Part shown: one piece after another, positions 26,299 through 33,764 of the stretch
How the letters are laid out: every line of letters starts with the position of its first letter
How positions within the stretch are numbered: the first letter of the stretch is position 1
NCBI GenBank assembly: GCA_947468275.1
Contig: CANIKO010000008.1
Span: 62,001 to 126,000, forward strand
Reading direction: 5' to 3'
Length of the DNA: 64,000 nt
Source of the DNA: Bacteroidota bacterium
GTDB taxonomy: Bacteria; Bacteroidota; Bacteroidia; NS11-12g; UBA9320
Notes under the pieces: generated by a model
The model's database searches: none
What the model was told of the DNA's origin: nothing
Seen by the model: only the letters and a program-made list of their open reading frames with translations
Translations under genes and position numbers: made by a program

Positions 26299-27252
26299 CT
26301 ACTTTCTTGCCATCACCCTCTTCACAGCATCAACAATATTAACCGTATCCAAACCATATTTCACTAGCAATTCATCAGGAGTTCCACTTTCGCCAAAACT
26401 ATCGTTTACTGCTACCATTTCCACAGGTTTAGGATTATTTAAAGCCAAGAGTTGACAAATGCTGTCGCCCAATCCACCATTCATTTGGTGTTCTTCAGCA
26501 GTTACGGCACAACCGGTTTTAGCCACTGAAGCTAACACTGCTTCCTTATCCAACGGCTTTATAGTATGAATATTTATGATATCCGCTTCAATACCCATTT
26601 CAGCCAAAATTTCGCCGGCTTTAATGGCTTTCCAAACGAGGTGACCGGTGCAAAAAATTGAAACTGCATTTCCACTATTTATATGCCAGGCTTTGCCTAT
26701 TTCAAATTTCTGGTCAGGTGCTGTAAACACTGGCCACTTTGGGCGGCCAAATCGTAAATAAACAGGACCATCATAATTGGCAATAGCAATAGTAGCGGCT
26801 TTAGTTTGGTTATAATCGCAAGGATTTATAACTACCATTCCAGGTAGCATTTTCATTAAACCAATATCTTCTAATATTTGATGAGTAGCTCCATCTTCTC
26901 CCAAAGTTACTCCAGCGTGAGAAGCGCAAATTTTTACATTTTTACCCGAATAAGCAACTGACTGACGTATTTGATCATAAACCCGGCCTGTACTAAAGTT
27001 GGCAAAAGTACCTGTAAATGGAATTTTACCCCCAGTGGCTAAACCAGCAGCCATACCTATCATATTGGCTTCGGCTATTCCAGTTTGTATAAATCGTTCA
27101 GGAAATTCCTTCTTAAAAGCATCCATTTTTAAAGACCCAGTAAGGTCGGCACATAAAGCTACAACATTAGGATTGGTTCGTCCCAATTCCAACAAACCTG
27201 CACCAAACCCTGAACGGGTATCTTTTTGATCGAGTATTTCTATTTTAACCAT
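26299..27252 (-). CDS. Transketolase, C-terminal subunit
   Basis: 317 residues covering the pyrimidine-binding and C-terminal domains of transketolase (FIQTGIAEANMIGMAAGLA with the catalytic Glu; GATHQILEDIGLMKMLPGM; AVTAEEHQMNGGLGDSI). It must pair with the N-terminal subunit at 28754-29608 to form one active site for the pentose phosphate pathway. Two-gene transketolases are normal in Bacteroidota and archaea, but the genes usually touch; here a 1.4-kb vWA gene sits between them, ending 11 bp before this start. Confidence 0.92.
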   Translation of the reverse strand: MVKIEILDQKDTRSGFGAGLLELGRTNPNVVALCADLTGSLKMDAFKKEFPERFIQTGIAEANMIGMAAGLATGGKIPFTGTFANFSTGRVYDQIRQSVAYSGKNVKICASHAGVTLGEDGATHQILEDIGLMKMLPGMVVINPCDYNQTKAATIAIANYDGPVYLRFGRPKWPVFTAPDQKFEIGKAWHINSGNAVSIFCTGHLVWKAIKAGEILAEMGIEADIINIHTIKPLDKEAVLASVAKTGCAVTAEEHQMNGGLGDSICQLLALNNPKPVEMVAVNDSFGESGTPDELLVKYGLDTVNIVDAVKRVMARK

Positions 27253-27263
27253 TTTTTAAAGTT

Positions 27264-28661
27264 CTACATTACGTTCAGGTTAAACACCTGTCCTGATTTT
27301 ATTTCGAAGTCATTTCTTTTTGTAGCTATGATTCGCTTATCGATATTAGCTCTGCAAATAAATTTATAATTACCGGGCTGAAGCACTATTATTTGTGCAC
27401 CAGAGCTATTATTTACATTTATCACCCACTCTAATTTATTAGTTTCCGGATTAAATTTATAAATAGCTCCCATTACCCCTAATCGTGAGTAAAAGTTAAG
27501 TTTACCCGGCTGAGGTATTTCGATAAAAGTGGTGAGACTTTGATTTATGTTTATATTTTTTTGATAGTTCCTTGGTGTACATAATATCTCAACATCATAT
27601 TTCCCAATAATATATTTTTCCGTTGTATTAAAATCCTGAACATTCACCACCTCATGGGTTCCAGCTTTTTTTACAATGCATTGCAATCGATTATAATTTG
27701 TAACTCCTACAACCTTTAAATTTAGTAAACCCTGCGGTGCATCAATGGCTATAATATTATGACGACCTGCAATAATTTCAATATTTTCTTTTTTTACAGG
27801 AGGTAACGTATGTACCACTATATCATATCTGTTCACAGGATCAAGATTTATAGTATCAGGTACACCTCTGTCGTTTAGTGTATGAACAAAATTATCAGTC
27901 ATTCTACCATTATGATGGTCATAAAAAGTCATGTTTACATCTGTCTCCAATGCTCTACCGCTTTGGTCTAATAAGTTTATCTGCAAGGTGGTATTATTCA
28001 AAGCTTGAGATATAACTACTTTTAATACATCATCAAAACCTTCTTCGGTGGTTGCATCAAAAAAACGACCTATACATTCAAATTGTCTCCCAAATTCTTT
28101 ATCCAATCCTACGCCAATAATAAAAGGCCTTAAAATAACCCCACGTCTTTGCAATGCTTCCGACACGGCACATGGGTCGCCGTTGCATTCTTCCATTCCG
28201 TCGGTTATTAAAATAACAACGTTCCGGCTCCTATTATCTTGAGGAAAATCAAAGGCTGATTCCTGTAAAGAGTATGCAATAAGGGTTGTACCTAAAGGTC
28301 GTATGCTTTTCAACTTGTCCTTTAAGGCATCATGATTGAATTTTCCAAAAGGAATTTCGAGTTTGGTGTCACGACAATTTTGTTTATCCTTTGTGCTTTG
28401 GTGACCGTATACGCGCAAAGCTAATTCAAGATTCGGGGTATTTCGCAAGCTATCCACCATTTTAGATAAGAGGCGTTTGGCCACATCCATTCGCGTATCG
28501 CGACCCATTTCGGCATACATACTGCCACTGGCATCCAATAAAAATAAAATACGAGTTTTATTGGGTTGTTGAGCGTTTACATTAGCAAAAGGCGCGCTTG
28601 TAAAAACCAGTAATAAAATACAGAAGATGAATTTACTTTTAAATATTGCTTTATGTATCAA
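27264..28661 (-). CDS. Secreted von Willebrand factor A domain protein
   Basis: 465 residues. The signal peptide ends near residue 30 (VNAQ). The vWA domain (36-230) has an intact metal-ion-dependent adhesion site: DASGS at 43-47, the Thr in PLGTTL, and the Asp in LITDGMEE. Three or four beta-domains of about 70 residues follow (INLLDQSGRALETDV, LKVVGVTNYNRLQCIVKK, YKFICRANIDKR). The start codon is TTG at 28661. No TM segment or sorting domain is seen at the C-terminus, so it is probably periplasmic. Lying between the transketolase subunit genes on the same strand, it is probably co-transcribed with the C subunit; any functional link is unknown. Confidence 0.82.
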   Translation of the reverse strand: MIHKAIFKSKFIFCILLLVFTSAPFANVNAQQPNKTRILFLLDASGSMYAEMGRDTRMDVAKRLLSKMVDSLRNTPNLELALRVYGHQSTKDKQNCRDTKLEIPFGKFNHDALKDKLKSIRPLGTTLIAYSLQESAFDFPQDNRSRNVVILITDGMEECNGDPCAVSEALQRRGVILRPFIIGVGLDKEFGRQFECIGRFFDATTEEGFDDVLKVVISQALNNTTLQINLLDQSGRALETDVNMTFYDHHNGRMTDNFVHTLNDRGVPDTINLDPVNRYDIVVHTLPPVKKENIEIIAGRHNIIAIDAPQGLLNLKVVGVTNYNRLQCIVKKAGTHEVVNVQDFNTTEKYIIGKYDVEILCTPRNYQKNININQSLTTFIEIPQPGKLNFYSRLGVMGAIYKFNPETNKLEWVINVNNSSGAQIIVLQPGNYKFICRANIDKRIIATKRNDFEIKSGQVFNLNVM

Positions 28662-28753
28662 ATTGCTTTTTTTAATAAATACTATTTACAAATATTAAAC
28701 CTTTGGAAATAGTATTACGAAAAAGTTATGCTTCTATTGTCCTGAAAATTAAA

Positions 28754-29608
28754 TTAATAATCACCCAATGTTTCGGGTAATTGCTCTAAGGCCTTTGCCA
28801 GTTGCTCATTATTTGGAGCTATACCATGCCATTCATGGCTTCCCATCATAAAATCAACACCGGCGCCCATATCTGTTTTCATTTTTATTAAAACCGGCTT
28901 TCCATGTCTTGACAAGCCTTTTGCTTTAGTCAAAGTTTCCACCACGTTGCCCATATCGTTTCCGTCCATGTCTAAAGTAAGCCAGCCAAAGGCTTCAAAC
29001 TTATCTTTAATCTCGGTAAAGCCCATTATTTCTTTGGTGCTGCCGTCTATTTGCTGACCATTAAAATCAACAATTCCAATTAAATTATCTACCTTATTAT
29101 GAGCCGCAAACATGATGGCTTCCCAGTTTTGCCCTTCCTCCAATTCACCGTCTCCCATTAAGCAATACACAGTTTTCGGGTCATTATTCATTCGTTTACT
29201 CAATGCAATTCCGGTAGCTACCGAAAGTCCTTGTCCCAAAGAACCAGAAGCTATTCTTACTCCTTCCAAATGTTCATGTGTGGCAGGATGACCCTGTAAA
29301 CGCGTGTTTAATTTACGAAATGTAACCAATTCACTTACCTCAAAGATACCCGCCCTAGACATAACGCTATATAATAAAGGCGAAATATGACCATTGGATA
29401 AAATAAAAATATCTTCGCCTTTACCATCCATATTAAAAGGTTTGGCTTGATATTCCATAACCTCATGATATAAAGCTACCAACAAATCAGCACATCCTAA
29501 TGAACCACCTGGATGACCGGACTGAACGGCATGTACCATTCTAACAATATCTCGCCTTACTTGACTAGCAATATCCTGAAGCTGCGTAACAGTATGTTTA
29601 CCTGACAT
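28754..29608 (-). CDS. Transketolase, N-terminal subunit
   Basis: 284 residues from ATG 29608 (MSGKHTVTQL); a GTG 18 bp upstream is the alternative. It carries the thiamine-diphosphate domain: SGHPGGSLGCADL, IFILSNGHISPLLY, GSLGQGLSVATGIA and the cofactor motif MGDGELEEGQNWEA...VDFN. It is the partner of the subunit at 26299-27252. The vWA gene begins 92 bp downstream. Divergent from corA. Confidence 0.92.
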   Translation of the reverse strand: MSGKHTVTQLQDIASQVRRDIVRMVHAVQSGHPGGSLGCADLLVALYHEVMEYQAKPFNMDGKGEDIFILSNGHISPLLYSVMSRAGIFEVSELVTFRKLNTRLQGHPATHEHLEGVRIASGSLGQGLSVATGIALSKRMNNDPKTVYCLMGDGELEEGQNWEAIMFAAHNKVDNLIGIVDFNGQQIDGSTKEIMGFTEIKDKFEAFGWLTLDMDGNDMGNVVETLTKAKGLSRHGKPVLIKMKTDMGAGVDFMMGSHEWHGIAPNNEQLAKALEQLPETLGDY

Positions 29609-29762
29609 ATATTTTACAAATTTCACGTATTAAAGTTTGGAATTATAGTGATGTGGAAAGTTGGGGGAATACTATTTAAGATCTAAGAGGAAAAAACGCA
29701 AGAATTAAGAAAAGGAGTTACTTTTAATGTCTTTTTAAATGTTCATTTTATCTTTAAAAGTT

Positions 29763-29770
29763 TACTTTTG
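29763..29770 (+). promoter_or_regulatory. -7 element TACTTTTG of the corA-like gene
   Basis: A perfect TAnnTTTG match lies 117 bases before ATG 29888, far more than for other genes here. The -33 element is unclear. It implies a leader of about 110 nt. Confidence 0.45.
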
Positions 29771-29793
29771 CACCCATATAAAATTATCCAAAA

Positions 29794-29820
29794 ATGGACG
29801 ATTATCATTCGAGAATTTAA
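29794..29820 (+). CDS. Possible 8-residue leader peptide (MDDYHSRI)
   Basis: An ATG 23 bases after the -7 element opens a 9-codon frame (ATG GAC GAT TAT CAT TCG AGA ATT TAA). It ends five bases before the terminator-like hairpin of the corA leader. Length, start context and position are those of an attenuator peptide, but so short a frame can arise by chance. Confidence 0.3.
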   Translation: MDDYHSRI

Positions 29821-29824
29821 AGGT

Positions 29825-29861
29825 GAATAGAAGCTAACCAATTAGGCCTCTATTCTTTTTT
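29825..29861 (+). terminator. Terminator-like hairpin inside the corA leader
   Basis: GAATAGA (29825-29831) pairs perfectly with TCTATTC (29849-29855). An inner GCTAA/TTAG(G)C stem closes on CCAA, and six T (29856-29861) follow at once. No plus-strand gene ends upstream within 4 kb, so this would act on the corA transcript itself. GGAGG at 29875-29879 then precedes ATG 29888 by 8 bases. Confidence 0.55.
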
Positions 29862-29887
29862 AACTTAAAAAAATGGAGGATTAAGAA

Positions 29888-30814
29888 ATGTTAACTTATT
29901 ATAAAAACAACAACGGCTTATTACAATCAAAGCGCAACGAAGAATATTTTTGGATAAATGCCGAATGTCCAGATGAAAATGAAAAGGATTATTTACTAAA
30001 TGAAATCCAAATTCCTGAAGCCTTTTATAATGACATTGAGGATATTGACGAACGGCCTCGTATAGAAATTGAAAATGGTTGGTATCTATTTATCTTACGG
30101 ATTCCCATTAAAAGTGATGATGAAAAACTTCCTTTTAATACCGCCCCCTTAGGAATTATCTTTAAAAATGATATTTTCATTTCTCTGAGTTTTTATAAGA
30201 CAGAAATTATTTTTGATTTTATATTATACAGTCAGCGAAAAAAAATAACTATTCAAAATCATTTTGATTTGGTTTTAAAACTCCTGCTTTCCTCAAGTGT
30301 TTGGTTTCTAAAATATTTAAAGCAAATTAATCAACGTATTAAATTAGCAGAGAATAACCTAGAAAAATCTATAAAAAACGAGGATTTACAAACCTTGCTA
30401 CAAATTGAAAAGTGTTTAGTTTTCTTTATTACCTCGCTCAAAGGCAATGATATTTTATTTCACCGTGTAAGGAACATTAAAAGTGAAAAAGAAAATTACG
30501 ACCCCGAACTAATCGAAGATGTAGAAATTGAATTGAGACAGGCGCAGGAAACCACGAATATATACAGTGACATATTAAGTGGGATGATGGATGCCTATGC
30601 TTCGGTAATTTCCAATAACCTCAATATTATCATGAAACGGCTCACTTCTATATCTATCATTTTGATGATACCAACGGTGATAGCCAGTTTATATGGAATG
30701 AATGTGCCCAATGCCCTTGAAAACAACCACTATGGTTTTTGGATAGTGTTGTTTATATCATTTCTGTTTTCAGCTATTGGAGTACTGATGTTCAAGAAGA
30801 AGAATTTTTTCTAA
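29888..30814 (+). CDS. CorA-family magnesium/divalent cation transporter
   Basis: 308 residues: an acidic N-terminal domain (about 1-240) rich in helices, then two TM segments near the C-terminus. The CorA signature YGMN lies at 269-272 between them, followed by NVPNALENNHYG. CorA proteins form pentameric channels for Mg2+, sometimes Co2+ or Ni2+. A Shine-Dalgarno-like GGAGG sits 8 bases before the ATG, unusual in this window. The leader has a -7 element, a mini-ORF and a terminator-like hairpin, which suggests attenuation, perhaps by Mg2+. It is convergent with porX, only 5 bp between stops. Confidence 0.88.
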   Translation: MLTYYKNNNGLLQSKRNEEYFWINAECPDENEKDYLLNEIQIPEAFYNDIEDIDERPRIEIENGWYLFILRIPIKSDDEKLPFNTAPLGIIFKNDIFISLSFYKTEIIFDFILYSQRKKITIQNHFDLVLKLLLSSSVWFLKYLKQINQRIKLAENNLEKSIKNEDLQTLLQIEKCLVFFITSLKGNDILFHRVRNIKSEKENYDPELIEDVEIELRQAQETTNIYSDILSGMMDAYASVISNNLNIIMKRLTSISIILMIPTVIASLYGMNVPNALENNHYGFWIVLFISFLFSAIGVLMFKKKNFF

Positions 30815-30819
30815 AAATA

Positions 30820-32373
30820 TTATTTCGCCGCCAGCGTTATCAACGGTATCAGCATCTCCTCAATAGAAATACCTCCATGCTGAAACGTATTATCGTAATA
30901 ATTGGAGTAATGGTTTTGGTTGTTGGGGTAAACAAAATAGCCATTTTCACGAGCAAATATAAAATTGCTACTAAGGTGTTGTTTTGGCAAAAAACCATCT
31001 TCGGGCTTTAAAATTTCAAACACTTCCTTTTTGTTATAGCTTAAATTTTTACCAGTTTTATAACGGAGATTGGAAGTGGTTTTTTTATCACCTATAACTT
31101 TTATAGTTTCGCTTACCCTTACAGAACCATGATCGGTGGAGATTACTATTTTACCACCTTTTTCAGCTATTTTTTTCATAGCTTCCCAAAGTGGAGAATG
31201 TTCAAACCAACTTTGAGTAATACTTCTATAAGCAGGCTCTTCCTCAGCCAGTTCACGCATTATTTTATAATCCGTACGGGCATGGCTCAGTGAATCTACA
31301 AAATTGTAAACAATTACATTCATTTCATTGCTGAACATATTCGGAATATCATCCAACATATCTTTTGCTTGATCAAGGTTTACTACTTTGGTGTATTTAG
31401 TTTTTAAAGGTTTTCTTAATCTTCCTAAGAGGTCGGTAAAAAAATCACCTTCAAAATTATTTTTACCTCCATCCTCTTCGTCATTGCTCCACTTCCCAGG
31501 GAATCGTTTTTCAATGTCCGAAGGCATTAATCCGGCAAAGATGGCATTACGGCAATATTGAGTACTAGTGGGCAATATGGATAAATACAAATCCTCTTTT
31601 TCCACCCTAAAATACTCTGAAATAATGGGTGAGATGGTTCGCCATTGATCAAACCGTAGATTATCAATTAAAATAAAAAAGAATGGTTTCCCAGGTTCTT
31701 GTTCAGTCAAGATTCCCCGTCGCATCAAAGTGTGGCTCATTATTGGAGCCTGAGCATTATCATAAGGCAAAAATTTAAGATAGTTATCTTCTACATACTT
31801 GCAAAAATTCTTATTGGCTTCCTGCTTTTGCATTTTAAAAACTTCCTCCATACCTGTTTCTTGGCTCTGATCAAAATTCACTTCCCAATAAACCAGTTTT
31901 TTGTATAGATTTTTCCAATCTTCAAAATTAAGCCTCTCCCCCATAGTCATACCGATAGTTCTAAATTCCTGTTGATAGCCTGAAGTGGTCTTTTCTTTGA
32001 CCAGCTCACGTTTTTCAAGTATTTTTTTGATGCTTAAAAGTATCTGATTAGGATGAGCAGGTTTAATAAGATAGTCATCAATTTTTGTACCGATGGCATC
32101 TTCCATCATACCTTCTTCCTCGTTTTTTGTTATAAGCACAACGGGCAAATCATTGCGGTACTCCTTTACCTGTTTCAGCACTTCCAAGCCGGAAATACCT
32201 GGCATATTTTCGTCTAAAAAAACTATATCAAAATATTGTTTCTTCACTTCATCAATAGCATCGCGACCATTATTTACAGTGGTTATTTTATAGCCTTTAT
32301 TTTCAAGAAAAATAATATGTGGTTTAAGGAGTTCAATTTCGTCATCAGCCCAAAGTATATGTTCGTTTGCCAT
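30820..32373 (-). CDS. porX: PorX: response regulator receiver with PglZ phosphatase-like domain
   Basis: 517 residues. Residues 5-122 are a receiver domain (acidic pair DD at 10-11, phospho-acceptor Asp54 in FLDENMPG, Thr/Lys in LITKNEE and IKPAHP). Residues about 200-517 are an alkaline-phosphatase-superfamily PglZ domain (FFILIDNLRFDQWR, STQYCRNAIFAGLMP, VISTDHGSVRVSE). This pairing is characteristic of PorX, which with the PorY kinase controls T9SS genes and has been shown to act on nucleotide or oligoribonucleotide substrates. No kinase lies nearby. The start MANEHILWADDE is clear. Confidence 0.92.
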   Translation of the reverse strand: MANEHILWADDEIELLKPHIIFLENKGYKITTVNNGRDAIDEVKKQYFDIVFLDENMPGISGLEVLKQVKEYRNDLPVVLITKNEEEGMMEDAIGTKIDDYLIKPAHPNQILLSIKKILEKRELVKEKTTSGYQQEFRTIGMTMGERLNFEDWKNLYKKLVYWEVNFDQSQETGMEEVFKMQKQEANKNFCKYVEDNYLKFLPYDNAQAPIMSHTLMRRGILTEQEPGKPFFFILIDNLRFDQWRTISPIISEYFRVEKEDLYLSILPTSTQYCRNAIFAGLMPSDIEKRFPGKWSNDEEDGGKNNFEGDFFTDLLGRLRKPLKTKYTKVVNLDQAKDMLDDIPNMFSNEMNVIVYNFVDSLSHARTDYKIMRELAEEEPAYRSITQSWFEHSPLWEAMKKIAEKGGKIVISTDHGSVRVSETIKVIGDKKTTSNLRYKTGKNLSYNKKEVFEILKPEDGFLPKQHLSSNFIFARENGYFVYPNNQNHYSNYYDNTFQHGGISIEEMLIPLITLAAK

Positions 32374-32507
32374 TGTATTTTTAACGGAATAATTAGTTTA
32401 TATATTGCTAGGCACAAAGAAACAAAAGCTTAGCCACAGATTTACAGAATATTATTTTATAATAATAATTTAAAACAGGTAAACTCAATTTAGTAGTTTG
32501 AAATCCA

Positions 32508-32540
32508 TTGTTACAATAACCCAAGAACTAATTAACTTTG
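32508..32540 (+). promoter_or_regulatory. Promoter TTG-N22-TAACTTTG of the HD hydrolase
   Basis: TTG (32508-32510) and TAACTTTG (32533-32540) match the phylum consensus. The TTG start codon lies 10 bases after the -7 element. Confidence 0.5.
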
Positions 32541-32550
32541 CCCTACCACT

Positions 32551-33759
32551 TTGAACAAATTAAAAATAATAAATGACCCCGTTTATGGTTTTATAACCAT
32601 TCCTTATGAAATCATTTTCGATTTGATGGAACACGCTTGGTTTCAGAGATTGCGAAGAATTAATCAGTTAGGATTAACACAATTGGTTTATCCTGGAGCC
32701 ATTCATACTAGATTTCATCACGCTTTAGGTGCTTTACATTTAATGACCAAAGCACTTGACACCCTAGAACAAAAAGGAGTAGAACTAACAACTGAAGAAA
32801 AAGAAGCGACTTGTATTGCCATATTGCTCCACGACATTGGACACGGGCCATTTTCACATGTTTTGGAGAATACAATTTTGCCTGGTATACATCATGAAAC
32901 TATTTCTCTGGAATTAATGCAATTACTTAACAAAGAGTTTAATGGCAGGTTGAATTTGGCTATTGAAATATTTATTGACAATTACTCTAAGAAATTTCTG
33001 CATCAGTTAATAAGCAGCCAATTGGATATGGACCGATTGGATTACCTTACTCGTGATTCTTTTTATACGGGTGTAAGTGAAGGGATTGTAGGAATTGATC
33101 GCATTATAAGTATGCTAGCGGTAAAAGACAATGAATTAGTGGTAGAAGAAAAAGGTATTTATAGTATTGAAAAATTCATCATTGCCCGTCGTTTAATGTA
33201 CTGGCAGGTTTATTTGCATAAAACCACTTTGGCCGCCGATCAATTGATCACTAATATTATGAAGCGAGCCAAGGAATTATTGGCAAGAGGATTTGAGTTA
33301 AAAACTACCGACGATTTACTTTATTTTTTAAAATTAAAGTCTCCAATTACAATGGACTCTATATTGTTTGAAAAGTTTAATAAAATTGATGACTCGGATT
33401 TAATTATAAATATTAAGCAATGGCAGGAATGCGATGATTTTGTGCTGAGCAAACTTTGCCAATCGCTTATAAACCGAAAACTCCCAAAAATTAGTATTCA
33501 AAATAAGCCTTTTGATAATTCATTAGTGGAAGAGAAAAAAAATATTGCATTTTCAAAAATCAAACAATTAGATGATCTAACAATTGGATATTATATAAAT
33601 ACTGGAACGGTAAAAAATGAAGCCTACAAAAACAAAGGGACTATTAAAATATTAACAAAACAAGGTGAATTAAAGGACCTTGCCAAGGCTTCAGACAATT
33701 ACAATATTGCATCTTTAACAGAAACGGTAACCAAGTATTATTTAAGTTTTTTGAGTTAG
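32551..33759 (+). CDS. HD-domain phosphohydrolase (dNTPase-like)
   Basis: 402 residues starting at TTG 32551 (NKLKIINDPVYGFITIP, the usual family opening, which fixes the start despite the rare codon). The HD metal site is seen as RFHHALG (55-61), LLHDIGHGPFSH (92-103, with HD at 94-95) and DMDRLDYLTRDS (about 178-189). Proteins of this family hydrolyse nucleoside triphosphates or phosphomonoesters; the exact substrate here is not known. It is transcribed alone, divergent from porX. Confidence 0.85.
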   Translation: MNKLKIINDPVYGFITIPYEIIFDLMEHAWFQRLRRINQLGLTQLVYPGAIHTRFHHALGALHLMTKALDTLEQKGVELTTEEKEATCIAILLHDIGHGPFSHVLENTILPGIHHETISLELMQLLNKEFNGRLNLAIEIFIDNYSKKFLHQLISSQLDMDRLDYLTRDSFYTGVSEGIVGIDRIISMLAVKDNELVVEEKGIYSIEKFIIARRLMYWQVYLHKTTLAADQLITNIMKRAKELLARGFELKTTDDLLYFLKLKSPITMDSILFEKFNKIDDSDLIINIKQWQECDDFVLSKLCQSLINRKLPKISIQNKPFDNSLVEEKKNIAFSKIKQLDDLTIGYYINTGTVKNEAYKNKGTIKILTKQGELKDLAKASDNYNIASLTETVTKYYLSFLS

Positions 33760-33764
33760 AAATT

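Noticed and set aside
26299-29608. Transketolase broken by insertion of a gene
   Set aside because: Both pieces are standard two-gene subunits with complete ends; only the gene between them is unusual.
29771-29887. M-box or other known riboswitch before corA
   Set aside because: The leader is too short and has a single simple stem; I see none of the M-box helices.
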